Shown here: positions 12,461 to 25,852 of the stretch, in pieces
Layout of the letters: each line of letters opens with the position of its first letter
Position numbering within the stretch: position 1 is the first letter of the stretch
DNA from: Chionoecetes opilio
Lineage: Eukaryota; Arthropoda; Malacostraca; Decapoda; Majidae
Reading direction: 5' to 3'
Length of the DNA stretch: 64,000 bases
Assembly: GCA_016584305.1 (NCBI GenBank)
Contig: JACEEZ010004832.1
Span: forward strand, 33,501-97,500
The notes under the pieces: model-generated
Seen by the model: the letters and a program-made list of their open reading frames with translations, nothing else
Told to the model about the DNA's origin: nothing
Databases searched by the model: none
Position numbers and translations under genes: made by a program

Positions 12461-13250
12461 AAAAACATTTTTGAAAGGCAAAAATTGTTGTAAAATGGGT
12501 AGAAAATTTTTTTTTTTATGGTTTTAAAACCCCTGGACCCCTGCATTCCATTCAACGGGGGGTTTTTTTTGGTTTTAAAAGTATTGCCCTTTTGCAGGGA
12601 TTCCGGGGAAAAGGTGTTCCCCTTTCTAAAAAAAACCAAATTCATGGGCCCCCCTTTTAGAAAAACCCCCCAAATTTCACCCCCCTTTTCTGGCTTTTAA
12701 AATAAGGGAAACCAAGAAAGTTTACTATTGATGGGGAAAACCAAACCATTTTTAAAGTAGGTTTTCCCCCAAAAAAATTTTTCCCCCCTTAAAAATCCCT
12801 CCCCCTTTATTTTTTTCAAGGGGCTGCCGGCCCCATTTTTTAAACAGGAGCCCTTTGAAATCTTCCCAGGTTCGAGGGTTTTTAGGTTTAAAAGTCTTCA
12901 TAAAGAACTATTTTATTCAAGGAAAAAAAACATAAAAATTTGCCCAATGGAAATACCTAATTTGTTTTTTAAAATTGGGGGGGGCCAAAAAAAAAAAAAA
13001 AAACCCCCCAAACAAAACATATTTGTGTAGGGGAAATTTTTTAAAAAATTTTATTTTCTTTTCCCCATTTTTGGGAAGGGGGTTAAATTTTCCCATTTAT
13101 TAATCTTAAAGAAAAAAAGAAATCACGGCTTATAAAGATTTCCCTTTTTGAAAAAAATTTTTATTTTAACCAAAACAAAAATATAAAAGGTTTTAATAAA
13201 TTTTATCATATTTTGTAAAAATCCAAAACTTATTTCATTTTTTACCAAAA
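12461..13250 (-). pseudogene. N-terminal piece of multicopy gene, copy B (degraded)
   Basis: Counterpart of 60,297-61,190. The matching string TTTACTATTGATGGGGAAAA near 12,720 corresponds to the clean text at 60,604-60,625. Frames are destroyed. The downstream block at 13,390-13,560 also matches 61,370-61,570, which confirms collinearity. Confidence 0.45.
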
Positions 13251-16200
13251 AACAAAGAATTTTTTTTTTTTTTTTTTTAACCCCAAAAAATTTAAAAATA
13301 ATAAATGACCAGTAGGAAAAATTTAGTAGGGGATTTTTTCCGAAAATTTTTTAAACCGTTTTTGGGAAAGGGGCTGGGTATGGGGTTTAAAAAACCTTTT
13401 TGGGTAAACTCCTTAAGGGAAAATTGTCCCCCGTAGTTTACTAAACAAATAACTATTGAAAGTTCTCGGGGGCAAACCAAAAAATTGAAAAGAAAGAAAC
13501 TAAACTCCCAAAATTTCCCCGGGATGGTTTAATGGGGATTTTATTTTTTATTACCCAAAGTTTTTTCTAATTTTGGGCAAAAAAGGAAACTAAGGGAAAT
13601 TTTCCAAATTTCCCTAAGAAAATACCCAAATAATAAATCCTTTAAAGCAGAAATTTAAAACCCAAAAGTTTTTAAAGGGTTATTTTTTTTAAAATTATTT
13701 CTTTATAAATGAATTAAAACAACCCCAAAAATTTAAAACCCCCAAATTTTTCAACCGGGGTTAAAAAAGGTTTTTTGAAAGAAAATGGGCTTATAAAAGA
13801 AATTTCCCAAAAAGAAAAAAAGCTTTTGGGATTGGTATTTTTTAAAACCGCTTTAAAAGAACTAAAATATTTTTTCCCTAATTTTTAATTTTCGCTTCAT
13901 TACTAAAAATTTTTAAAAAAAAACAAAATTTTTGGGAAGTAAAAGAAAATTTTTAACCAGGATTGTTTTTTTTAAAAAAATTTAATTTTAAATTTATAAA
14001 TTTTTTTAAAATTTAATTTTATTATTAAATTTCTAAATTTTTTAAATATAAAATAAAAAAAAAAAAATAAAATTATTTTAAAAAGAATAAAATTTTATTT
14101 TTTAAAAAATTTTAAAAATAATGAATAAGAATTGTTTATAATAATATTATAATATTTAAATATATAATTATTTAAAAATTATTATTACCAATTTAAAAAA
14201 TTTAAAAAATTTACTTTTTTAAGAACCCTTTTTACACAAAATTTTGAAATAAGAAACTGAAATTTTTATTTGGTTTAATTTAACCAATTATTTTTCTCTT
14301 TTCTTTAAATAAAAACACTTTTTCCATAATTTTTAGAGTTATTTGATTAATTTAAAAATATTTTAACAAATTAATTATTTTTTGTTTATTTTTTATTTTT
14401 TAATTAAAATTTAAAAATATTTTTTGTTTAGAAAAAGTATTAAAAATTTTCCTAATTTTATTTTTTTAATAAAATTTTCCTTTTTAAAATTTTTTTGGAA
14501 CCTTTTAATACCCTTTTATTTTTAATAATAAATTTTAAAAAGGAAAATTTTAAATTTTTCTTTTTAAATTTTAAAAAAAAACAAAAAATAAAAAATTTTT
14601 TATAAATTTAAAAAAATTTTTTTGAACAAAACAAAATTTTTTCCCATTTCCTTTTTTGGCTAAAATTTTTATAAGGGAAAATAAAAAGAGGGTTGATTCT
14701 TTCTTTTATTTTTTCGATAAAATTTTAAAATATAAATTTTCTTTAGAAAAATAACTCACAAATCGGAAAAAAAGGGATCCGGGGTTTTTTTTTTTAAATT
14801 TTTTAAATTTAACTTTAATTTATCTTTTTATTAATTTTATGTTCAAAAAGAATAAAGGGAAAAAGTAAAATCTCCAAAAGTTATTTTTTAATTTGGGTTT
14901 GCAAAATTTTTAAACCGAAAGAGTTTATAAAATTTTTTAATTTCCTATGTTTTAAAAACCTCCTTTCTCAATTTTTTTACGGGGTTTTTTATTTTTAAAA
15001 AGAAAAAACATTTTCCCCGAAAATAAATATAATTTGAATGGTAATATATTAATTTTTAGAAAATTTAAATAAAAATGTATATTATTTTTAAAATATTTTT
15101 TTTTTTTTTGAAATTTTAAACCTTTATTAATTTTTTTTTTTTAATAAATATTTCTAATTTAATTTAAATTTTTTTTAGATTGCTTTTTTTAAAAAAAATA
15201 AACATTTTTTTAAATTTTAAAATTTTTTCTTTTTTTTACTTTTCCCCTTTAAAAATTTGTTTTTTAAAAAATACAATTTCGCAACTTTGCTTAAAATTTA
15301 AATTTTGTAATTTTCCCTTAAAATTTTATTCTTTTTACTTTTTTGAAAATACTTAATTTTTTCTTACTTTTCTTTTTTAAAAACTGGCCCTTTGTTCAAA
15401 AAATTTTCACAATCCCCTTTACTTAATTTTTTTTTTTAAAAATGTTAATTTTTCATACTTTTTTGTTTATTCGCCTTATTTATTTCAACTTTTTAAAAGG
15501 GAATTTTTAACCAAAATAAATTGGGGAACCCCATATATAAACATTAAAATTTTTCCCCAAATTTTTAAAATTTAAACTTTTTCATTGCTTCTCCCAACTT
15601 AACAAAAAATATTTTTCAAACTTTAATTTTTTTTTTGATTAAATTTGAAAATTTTAAAAATAAAAATTTAATTTTTAATTTTTTAAAAAAATTTAAAACT
15701 AAAAGAATTTTTTTTAATTAAATTTAAAAAAATTTTTTTTTAAGAAAAAAAACCCTTTAATTTAAACGGAAAAATTATTTACAAAAAATGTTAATAAAAT
15801 TTAAAATTTTTTTTAAAACCCTCAACAAACCCCTTGACTAAAAAAGGGGAAACATTTTTATGAAATTTTTTTTTTAAAATTTAAGATAAAATTTTTAAGA
15901 TTTTTTTTTTTTCAAATTTAACCCCTTTAAATTTTTAATTTTGAAATTCTCACGTTTTTTTTTTTTTCCCTTGTGGCAATTATAAGGGGAATTTTTTTTT
16001 TAAATTTTGCCCGGTTTTAATATTTTTCTATTAAACCGGGGCCAATTTTATAGGGAATTTTCTTAATTTTCATCTTTTCCCCCAATCCCCAAAAAATTTA
16101 ACTTTTAAAGTTTTTGGGGTTTTTGAAAATGAAAGTTTTACTTTTTGAAATTTTTTTCACTTTTCCCCCCCCAAAGTTTCTTTGGGGAAAAATTTTTTCA

Positions 16201-17480
16201 ACCTGGAGAAACCCCCAAAAAAATTTCAACCCCCCCAAGAAATTTTATTTTTTATTTTTAAAATAATATTAATTTTTTGCTTTTTTTGTTTTTAAGTAAG
16301 GGAAAGCAAAATTTTAAAGGTAAAAAACTAAAATTCCAGCAAAAAATTTTCAAACAAGATTAATTAAATTTTTAATAAAAAAAGGGGTTTCGAATTTTTT
16401 TTGGGAATATTTAAAACTTAATTTTTCCCATTTTTTTGGCCGCGGGGCCCAAAATATTTTCTACATTTTAATTTTTTTAATCATTTAAAAATATTTTAAA
16501 ATAATAAAAATTTAATTTTGGGTTTAAAATAATGTTTTAAATTTTTTGTAAATTAACTAATTAAATTTTTAAATTTTAAAATAAAAATTGGGAAAAATTA
16601 TAAAAGGGAAATTTCCCCTTTTTATTTTTTTAATTTTTTAAAAATAATTAAAATTATGTAAATTTTTTTTAAACAAAAATTTTGGTTAAACAAAAAGGAA
16701 AAGAGACCCTAAAAATTTAAAAACTTAAAAATTAATTTTTTCTATTTAAATTGATTAAATATTTTTAAAAAAAATTTTAAAAAGGATTTTTTTAAAAAAT
16801 TTGAAAATTATATAATTTCAATTATTAAAATTAAATTTAATTAATTTAAAAAATTTAATAATAGTATTAAATTATTATTTTATTTATTTTTTTTTTTTAA
16901 AAATTTTTAAAAATTTTTATTATTTTAAAATAAAAGGTTAAAAAATTAATAAGGGAAAAATAAAAAATTTAAATTTTTAAAAATTTTTTTTAAATTTTTA
17001 AAATTTTAAAAATTTTTAAATTTTTGAATTAAATTTTTGAAATAATTATTTTTAAATTATAAATAAATTAATTATATAATATATTAAAAATATATTTTTT
17101 TAATTTTTATTTATAATTTTTTTTAATTTAAAAATATATAAGTTTTAATATTAGATATTATAATTAATAAATTAAAAATTTAAAAATTTTAAAACAATTT
17201 TTAAAATATTAAATTTTAAAAAATTTTTTAAAAATTAAATAAAAAAAAAATTTTTATAAAACAATTATTATATTTGATTTTTTAAAATTTTTATTATATA
17301 TAATTTATTATTTTTAAAATTTTAAAATAAAAAAATATATTTTTTTAATAATATATAAACAAATTTTATATATATTTTTTTTTTTTATTTAAAAGTATAC
17401 TTTTTATATAATAATTTATTTTTTAAAAACCCCTTTATTTATTTTTAATTTAATTAATAAAATTTTTCTAATTTTTATTT
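13251..17480. other. Low-complexity A/T sequence, no gene seen
   Basis: After the collinear block at 13,390-13,560 this stretch becomes almost pure A/T homopolymer mixture, most extreme at 14,000-17,450. By order it should correspond to the minisatellite, fold-back and (TA)n part of 61.6-63.6 kb. It is longer than that and unmatchable, so it may be a badly called (TA)n expansion. Nothing else is visible. Confidence 0.6.
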
Positions 17481-20280
17481 ATTTAATATTTAAATAGACA
17501 TTCGACCAAAAGAAGGGTTAGGGCTTTGTTGCTTTTTTTTCCAAGTCTTGAACTTGTTTTATTTAACTGAGGACATGCCTTCCTACCCTCTTAAGATGAG
17601 GCGCAATTGGGCTTGGTAAACCCCTCCAAATTTATTTTCCCCCGGGGATCTCGCTGGTCTTTTTGCGGTGCTTTTATTAAAAAAGAAAAAAATAATTATA
17701 TATATATATATATAATATATAAATGACTCACGATTGACCACGCGGGGGGGAGGCGGTGGCCAAGTGTTAGCGTCTTGGATTGCAAAATCAATCCCCGAGT
17801 TCAAACCCTCCCGGGGGAAACTCTTTAAGGGGCTGGTAGGGGACGAAGGTCCCGAGTTCAAGTTTTACCAAGGGCAACGAAAAGCCATCGTCGGTGACCA
17901 AAGCAACCCCAATGCAGCGTATCCCTGCCGATGCGAGTGTACGGTGGATTCTAGGGCCTGCATGCCCCCAAAAACGAAGATCAAAAACTCATAGAAAATG
18001 GGATTTTCATCAACCCGGTGTCACTATAAAAATCCAGCCTCCCCACCAAGGGGCATTTTCCCCAAAACATCAAGATTAATATACCTCAGACGCTATAGGC
18101 TAAAACGTAAAAAAAAAAATATATTACGTTTGTTCTAGCCCCTATTTGCTCGAGTTAACAAAATGATTTTTGTCTTAGTTCTCACGGCTTACCGGAAAAA
18201 AACATATAATTAAAAAATGCTTTATATTACATAGTAAAATAAAAATGTTCAAAAAAACCCCCGCCTTTGGGTTAAAGTAATAAATTTTTCTTGTAGGAGG
18301 GAAATTTGTAAAAGTGGAAAAATCGTAAAATCAGTTTATAATTTTAGTGAAAATTATATAATGGGGAAGGATTACAGACGACGCTATGGATTTGTCTTCA
18401 AATTAAAAAACAAGAATTAGTAGGAATGAAGGTTTAAAAGAAAAATATTTTTAATATAGCTATATACATACTTTATTTTTAAACTAATTTTACTCAATTT
18501 CCCCAAAAGCTTAATTCTTTTTTGCTAAAATTGCGGAAATAGATTCACGAAAAATTTTGAGAAGATTTGGCCCGGCCGTAGGAAAGGGTTGGGCGTTTGT
18601 TCCCAAAGTATAAAGTGGTTATTGTTACAAATGCAAATAGGGAAAAAAAGGGTTTCCAAAGATGTTAAACTAAAAAAATAAAAGGAGGAAAAAAATAAAA
18701 ATGTCTAAATATAGCGTGGGTAAATCCACAATGTTTAAAAATTCGTGTTGAATATTCAAATTTTTAAATTAAAGTTTAATGTAGGGGGTGCTAATAGCCG
18801 AAAAAAAACAAAAAAAGTAGCTGTAAAAAAATTATACTGTTTTTTTTAAAAACCTAACATTTCAAGAAATGGGGGTTTTAATAAAAAAAAACTTAAAATG
18901 TGTAAGAAACGACGGAGGATCGTCGGACTTAGATTGTTTTAAAAAATCAGTGGGATGTGCCTAATGTTATAGTATAACAAATTTTTAAAAGTACAATATA
19001 CTGTGACAGTATATAAAGTAATGGTTTTATAATTATAAACTAAAAATCGGCAATACATCGCCTGATACAATTTGTGTGGGGCAAATCATGTGGGTCACTT
19101 TGGTAAAATTTAAATTGTATGTGATAAGTCTACTAATGGGGTATAAAAACATAGGTAGAGACCCCGCGGGATACACAAAAGTGGTGTTTTTTGGGGGAAA
19201 AAATCCATGTGTGCTCAAATATTTATAAAAGATAAGAATTAATTTTATTGTAGAAAATTTTTGTTTCAGCGAGTCCAAAAATGCTGGGAGAGAAATTGAA
19301 GAATTTTAAATTTTCAAATAAAAATTCAGAAAACCTTTAGTGAGTATTTAATAGGGGAGTGCTGACCACTTTTTGTTTTGAATGGTAAAAAGATGTGCAA
19401 ATAAAGTATATGTAACCTCAAATTTAGGGCTTTGATAGGGGGAAAAGGGGGAAGGAAAACTGTCAAGAATTTATTTTTAAAAAAAAAGAAAAACAATTTG
19501 CATGGTGCTGGGGTTGATAATTCACGGGTTTTCCCCACGGAAGTGAAAAAAACAAATGCACCCCAAATGTAAGTTTACATGGAGTAAATAGTAGAATTTT
19601 AAAATGGAAGTAAATCTTAGAGGGCCATTTCAAAAATTTCAATGCTGTTGAAAAAATTTCAGAGATGTAAAATTATAACGGGGCTTATGGGGTATAGTGT
19701 ATTAAAATTAGATCCTCTTTATTGCAATTTAGATGAAAACAGGAAACTTTAATATTGGAAAAAGATAAAACGGCACAGTTGAAATGATAGTAGGTTTATG
19801 ACAATCTGCAGCAAGGAGAAAAAGCGCATGCGGGGAGTTTCTAGGGGTTAGCAATGATTTTGATGTAAGGTGCAATAACAGGGGAATCTTTTTAATACTT
19901 TTAGAAAGGAAATTTATGAAAAAATGATTAGGGGCACGTGGTTAAAGGGGGAATACGAATTATCACACCTTTTGGTGCAAGTGTTTTCAGCTCTGAGTAA
20001 AAAAAAATAATTGTCTTTACGAACAAGGTATGGAAGAATTTTTTCCGGGTAATCAATTTTTTTTCGATCCTGGAAGAAAGTTTTTATTCATTCATAATTT
20101 CTCTGGATTTAAATTTGGTTGAAAAGTAATGAGATGAGGGGTAGTTGAAAACAAAGTTAAAATGTTAGATCATGTATTCACATAGATGTTGCATCATATA
20201 GGTTTTTGTGATGTGGTGCTCACGTACAGCAATCATACAGCCCAGATGGTAAAAAGTTATGGAAAAAATGGCTAGACATG
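17481..20280. other. Single-copy stretch, no gene recognised
   Basis: This is the only part of the window for which I see no second copy. Apart from the tRNA-like repeat at 17,735-17,960 it contains no frame resembling a known protein. The longest open frames are about 60-90 codons with random-looking composition. Quality is intermediate, with frequent homopolymers. Confidence 0.5.
17735..17960 (+). repeat. Candidate tRNA-derived SINE
   Basis: The 5' part looks like a tRNA gene: an A-box-like TGGCCAAGTG near 17,757, an anticodon-arm-like stretch around 17,775-17,795, and a B-box-like GAGTTCAAACC near 17,799. A second GAGTTCAAG follows near 17,855, then a non-tRNA body. No poly-A tail or target duplication is clear. 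A decayed true tRNA is less likely because of the long body and broken arms. Confidence 0.45.
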
Positions 20281-20289
20281 TATTCACCT

Positions 20290-20600
20290 AGTTAAACAAG
20301 TTAATATGTTGATACAATCCTTTCAATAAAGTAGGGGTGAAGTGTACAAAGTAAGACGAAAGTAATAATTAAGTAGTGAATGTAATTCAACTTTTAAATA
20401 ATACGTAAGTAATGTTCAAGGGAAAAAGTAGTGCAAAGAAGTGCTAGTATTTCATTTAAGTAAAGAATGAAAGAAACATAATTAGTGTAAATATTTCATT
20501 CAAGTAAGAAGTAAGCAACGAAACTGCGTAGTATTTTTTTCAAGATGGGAATGAAAAGGGAAACATAAGTGCGTAAATGTATTTAGCATAACTTTTCTAA
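20290..20600 (-). repeat. 46-bp minisatellite, copy C
   Basis: Reversed counterpart of 63,664-63,955. Repeats of the type 'TATTTCATTCAAGTAAGAA' followed by 'GTAAGTGCGTAA'-like text recur about every 46 bp. The array ends at the (TA)n tract, as in copy E. Confidence 0.6.
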
Positions 20601-20609
20601 TGTGAATAT

Positions 20610-20885
20610 TTTTGAAAAAATATAAATAATTTAAATAATATATAAAATATAATAATATATGGGATATATATAATAATATATATATTATTATATATTATAT
20701 ATAAATATAATATATATATATATTTTTAAAATATATATATATATATATATATAATAATATTAAAATTTTTATATATATATTATATATTATATTTTTTAAT
20801 ATATATCTATATATATATTTTATTTATTTTATATATTTTTTTTATTAATATTTATATATTAGTTATATAATATATATATATATAT
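20610..20885. repeat. (TA)n tract, copy C
   Basis: Mostly alternating T and A with homopolymer interruptions. It lies between the minisatellite and the fold-back element, in the same relative place as 63,335-63,622. Confidence 0.75.
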
Positions 20886-21475
20886 AAATGTAAAAAATTT
20901 ATACTTTATTTTCGTAAATGTTTTTTTTAAAAATTTTAAAATAAAAAACAGTAAAACACACAAAAGAATGCCAGTTTTGGGGGACCTGAAAAAAATATGC
21001 AGAATTTTAATATTCCTTAAACTTTTCCCCTTTAATATTTTGCGAGACAACTTAAAACATGGAGCATTTAATAGAAGCAAAATTTTTTGCTTTCATTGTT
21101 TTATTTCTTTTTTTGAAATGAATTAGCCCCCAGCTAAATTGCGAACTAAAAAAAATAACAGCATAAAATCGGATAATTTTCCGATTGATGATGAATTTTT
21201 TCGTCAACGTTTTAAATTTATGATAGTGTTAATCATTTATCAAAAACCAAAATATATCAAGGGGAAAGCTAAACAATACCGTTTATTGATTACCCAGTTA
21301 TAAGTTATCCGCAAAATTTTAAAGGGCGAAGAATTTTAATGAATATTAGTGCATCATTTTCTTCAGAGTTAAAGGCTTTTCTTTAGTGTGTTTTACTGTT
21401 TTTTATTTGATAATTTTATAAACAAAATTTACGAAGATACCGTATATCATTTATACTGATAAACCATACGAAGGG
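20886..21475. repeat. Fold-back element, copy C
   Basis: Low-quality counterpart of the 595-bp palindrome at 62,737-63,331. The centre is near 21,180 (ATCGGATAATTTTCCGATTG) and the arms contain AAAACAGTAAAACACAC (left) and GTGTGTTTTACTGTTTTTTA (right). No coding capacity. Confidence 0.65.
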
Positions 21476-21599
21476 AAAAGGGGATGATGTTCAAAAATGT
21501 CGGGAATCGCGGCATTGGCCTCTATTGGAAATAGCCAAACGAAAAGCAAGCCCAGGAAGTACAGTAGTTTTGCTTCTACATCAAAAAAAATACTGTTTT

Positions 21600-21940
21600 T
21601 TGTAGAAATTTTCCCTTTTAAAAGATGATGATGAGATGACGATATAATGATTGAAGTGTCAGTTAAAAATGATCTTTCGTTCATCTTTCCAAATTCTGTG
21701 AAAAAAATCATTATGGTATTAAAAGTAAATGTCATTTTTTCGATGATGTGATGTGAATGGGGTTCGTTAAAAAAGGAAATTTCTTTCATTTTTAAAAACT
21801 CTGTGTAAAAAACCTTTTACGGGCTTAAGGGGTGAATGTTTTTGTTTTTTATGGTGATGGAAATGAGATATGATGTTGAGGGATTATGATGATTGAAAAT
21901 GATGATGACGATCAATGTTCAGACAAAAGAATTTTTGACA
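21600..21940 (-). repeat. (ATC)n-containing minisatellite, copy C
   Basis: Reversed counterpart of 62,171-62,580. It contains runs such as GATGATGATGAGATGACGAT near 21,625 and GATGATGACGATCAATG near 21,900, interleaved with the shared spacer text. Confidence 0.5.
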
Positions 21941-22920
21941 TTATTGAATTTTTGGGGTTAAAATAAAATTTTCCTGTGCTTTAAAGAAAAAGTTTTATGT
22001 TTTTCCTGTGTATTTGCTTTTTTATTAATTTAGGAAATTAAAAAATGCGGGAAATTTAAACCACTTTTCCAAATGGGCCCAAATGTGTTAGGCTACTATG
22101 AAATAATTGTTTTATAAAATCTCGAGTTACAGGGAACTACCTGTGTAGGTCTCACGGGGGCTTTTGTAGTCCATATATCTTATGTTTATATTTTTATGTA
22201 CACTGAATCTGTAAAACTAACTAACATTAGGACTTTTGCTATTTCGGGGTTCATGTATGTATGTTTTTTTAATCTAAAAGCCCCCACAATGTACTTATAT
22301 AAAGGGGTTTCTATGCCAAGGGGGTTCAGCTTTTCAAAAATCTCTTTAAAAACCCGCGCACCTTGTTGACCCGAGGGGTTTAAATTAGGGCTTCTAAAGG
22401 GACAAAAATGTATCACTTGACGCCTTTGAAAAAAAAATAAAAGGTTTAGGGGTACAATTTTTTTTTTATTTCTGCATTAGTTTTTCAATACAAGGGTTTT
22501 GGCTAGGAAACCCAAACTAAAACTTTCCCCCTATTGTCCTGTGGCGTTTTCCATATAAATTTTGAAAAAAAAACGTTGCGGGAAATAAAAAAATAAAAAT
22601 CCCACCATTAATCTCAGTGAAAAAGCCAGAGGCTCTTTGGTGCAGCTTATTTCGTCTTTTGATAGTTTTTGGTGTGCCGCATAAATTTTTCGAGTATGTT
22701 TTTTTGTTATAGTAGGGGCTCTCCCGTTGACCGTAGCCAATTCCCCCTGATCAAGGTTGAAGGTAGTTTTTTACTGACTTGAGGATACTAAACAAATCCC
22801 CCCATGCCCCTCGAAAAAAGGGGGGGCTAACTCGCCGGGGAAAAACCAAGATGGCCCCCGGGAAAAAACTGGTTTTTGTTATCTGACTCTTTTAATAGCT
22901 ATTTTATATTTTTCTGGTGT
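21941..22920. other. Spacer without recognisable gene, copy C
   Basis: Reversed counterpart of 61,191-62,170. A short minus-strand frame at 22,531-22,740 is not supported by the cleaner copy, where the same region has stops. I see no gene. Confidence 0.5.
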
Positions 22921-23790
22921 CTAAAATGTTTTTTTTTTAGGTTTCAAAAAGAAAATACAGACATCATAATGGATTGTGGACAAAAAGTCATTGTTTTAAA
23001 TATTTTATTAAAACTTTCACGAAAAATGTAAATCAAATCGTCGATGTCTGCGTTTGATGTTATGAAGCACTCAGCGAAATCTTTATACACCTGTGCTATG
23101 TGTCTGTCCCTTGAAGATGTAAAATGAAAAATGTTGTTTTTGAGAGCCCCATCATCATCCTTCCAAAAATGTAAACAGAGCTATGCCTTACTAGAAAAAA
23201 CCCCAGACATCATAACTTCGTTGCAGAAAGTTTGAAAGGAAAAAAAAATCAGGTATCCAATGGCAAAAATACTGGATGTCTATTCTTGAGATGACTGAGA
23301 TTCTGATGATGAACTTGCATGCCTAAACCTGGGAAAAGGGGGAAAAATTCAAGCATCTCTACGTTTGATGTTCCCCTGGATGCAGATTTTTTACAACAGC
23401 AAGTATGGAAGGTGGATGGTGGAGTACTGGCGGGAGCTAGCAATCTTTTGAGGAGAGAACACCCTAATGAGGGATGGTTTTTTTCCCAGTCAATCACGGA
23501 AACCTTTAATTTTGTTTACTCTTGATCTGTGGATAGAGATGACCAGAAAAAAGGATGAAGATAAAAGTTGGGTTTTGGTTTTAAAACCCCTCAAAATGAG
23601 AAGCTGCCAATTCAAAAAATGTTAACTCCGTCAACCAAGTCAATCATCTCAATTTTACCATGGCACAGAGTCCCCTTCAAAAAACATCACAGTAAAACAC
23701 AAAAACAGTTTGAAGCTGATGAGCGGGCGGAAAGGGATTTGATACTGCATCACTAAATTTCTGTGCCCATTCCACAAAATCTACGTTTCG
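22921..23790 (+). pseudogene. N-terminal piece of multicopy gene, copy C
   Basis: Counterpart of 60,297-61,190 with moderate quality. Near 22,938 the string TTTTTTTTAGG preserves the possible 3' splice acceptor. Matches continue through 23,040-23,760 with scattered one-base gaps. It ends at TTTCGATGGTGTC near 23,790, the same junction with the RT fragment as in the clean copy. Confidence 0.6.
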
Positions 23791-25475
23791 ATGGTGTCGG
23801 GCCCAAGAAGATATCATTGTTGCATTTAGGTATGTATGGTATGACAACGTGGAGTCTGCGATTATTTGGTCTAGCTTTGGGTTTATAGCCATCGCCCCAT
23901 GAAATTATCCTTGTGGGCAACCAGTACGATACCTCCCCAAAGGTGTAAAATGTTGGTAGTGTGGGTCACCCGCATGTAGAGGGACCTGTGTACCCATTTC
24001 AGGCATCAAAAAATGATTTCCCTTTGTTGGGGGGCACTAAGGGCTTGAGGGAAAAGGGCTTTGGGTTTGTGAGTTTCCCTTTTTGCATAGGATTAAGAGC
24101 CTAAAAAATACCCACCTGCTAGTTTTTTTTTCCCTTGCGGTTTCTAAAAGGGGAATTGCGCCCCCAAAGGATGTTTTATCCCTTTTCGTTTTTAGCTGCA
24201 GCATTTCATAGAGAGGGGATGGGGTTTTTTTTGCAGAGGCCAAGGGACAAATATCACCTGCGGCAAGGACAGCATTGGCACCCCGTGTGGGCCCATTACG
24301 GGGGGGTTTCAGGTATGTTGGGGGCCTTTTAATGGAAATCCCGGGTTTCTTAGACCCCCCCAAATGAAGACAGGATAACTTAATGTTTGGGGCACTGATG
24401 CTTGTCGCCCCAGTCCAAAAATTGGTCATACGGTGAGGGCTCGTGTCAATGAACCCCCGATACTTTTTTGCCACCCCGGGTGACATTGGATATAAGGGTG
24501 GGGGTCCTTGGGTTCCTGTTTTCTTCAGAGGGGGTGGAGGGACCTGAAAAGGGATGGAAGACGCTACCCTCGTCATCCGCTGCAGCTGCTTTGGAGCCGC
24601 TGACATACTGCGACACTCCCCTGAAAAGTGATGTAGTTGTTACACTTCGCAGGTGTGAAAAATCCGGGCACACCTTTTTCTTAAAAGGATGGAGCCTTGC
24701 CCAGACCATTTCTCCCACAGAGGAAAAGGCACTTGGTAAATTGTGTTAGACTGCTTTCCATTTGGGGGGGGCACGACTTTGTGTTTTTTTCCCCTTTTTA
24801 TAAAGACGTGAGTGGCGGGGGCCCGGTGTGAGGGAGTAAGGGGATGCAAGCGCTTGCCAGCTTCTTTAGCCTAAATAAATTTAAAAACATCTTCAAGGGC
24901 ATTTCTTGGGGGGTTCCCCAATAGGTCAAACTGTTTTTCACTGTATTCAAACCTCTGGCTAACCTCTCGCAAGATCTCATCTGGAATAACATCAATTTAC
25001 TTTTTGGGCCGTAGCACGAATTTAAATAATTGGGCCTGCCCTTTTACGAGCTCCGAAGGACGTATTGGTTCATCAACTTGTGTATTTTACAATGTAATCT
25101 AGCTCCCTTTGCTTTTTTCTTCCTGAAGCATTTTTTTATAGGGGCAAGAAAAGACTCCTCTGTTGCCTCTGCCAGCGGGGGGGGGGACAGCGGATTGGTC
25201 AGGTCCTACGTAAGCATTTTCCGCATTCAGCAGCTGTATGATCTTTTCCCGTATGGGACCTTTGTAGCCAGACATACTCCTTCCATCGAGTAAAAAAAAG
25301 ACCTTTCCCTCACCTATCCGCCAGATGATATTTGGGTTTCTTGATTTCTCTACCTTGACCATTTGTGGGGTGCTGTGTTTCTGCTGTAGAGTGTCTGTAG
25401 GATTTTGTACCACGTTTTGCTGCTCAGGTCCCCGTGGAAAAACCGCATCCGTACAGGGAAAACATACGGCAGGAT
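23791..25475 (-). pseudogene. RT, protease and gag remnant, copy C
   Basis: Minus-strand counterpart of 58,505-60,300. The RT fragment is at 23,791-24,130, the protease segment around 24,160-24,345 and gag at about 24,370-25,475. Gag translations keep LVSYPT-type breaks but also recognisable stretches such as HSTPQMVKVEK near 25,370. The junction and internal deletion match copy E. Frame breaks follow homopolymers. Confidence 0.6.
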
Positions 25476-25852
25476 GGTTGTTTGTAGCGTGTAAAGCAGG
25501 GGGTCAGCTGGGTCGGTGGTAGGTTTCACAGCCAGGGCCGAATAGCGGACCATAAATAGGTAAAAACCATTTGTCGTGCACATGGGGTTTTTTCCAGATG
25601 ACAATTTTCAGACTGGAATAACAGAAAAATTTCATTAGAAAATGCCCAAAACATTCAGTAACCGTAATATGACCATGAAAAAAACATCCTTTATTGTTTT
25701 CACTTAAGTCCCTATTTTTTTGGGTTTTAACGGCAATGCTGGAGAGCCAGGAGCGGTTATGTATATTCCCGCTACTCCCGAGTGGCGACGTGCGCTTTTT
25801 CCCCGGGGGGGGAACAAAAGACGGTTAGGGAGTTTATATGATATGCTCTACA
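25476..25852 (-). repeat. Candidate LTR and leader, copy C
   Basis: The outer LTR edge GATATGCTCTACA is intact at 25,840-25,852. Internal strings near 25,760-25,830 match the clean LTR (CGAGTGGCGACGTGCGC). Only one LTR is present. Confidence 0.5.
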
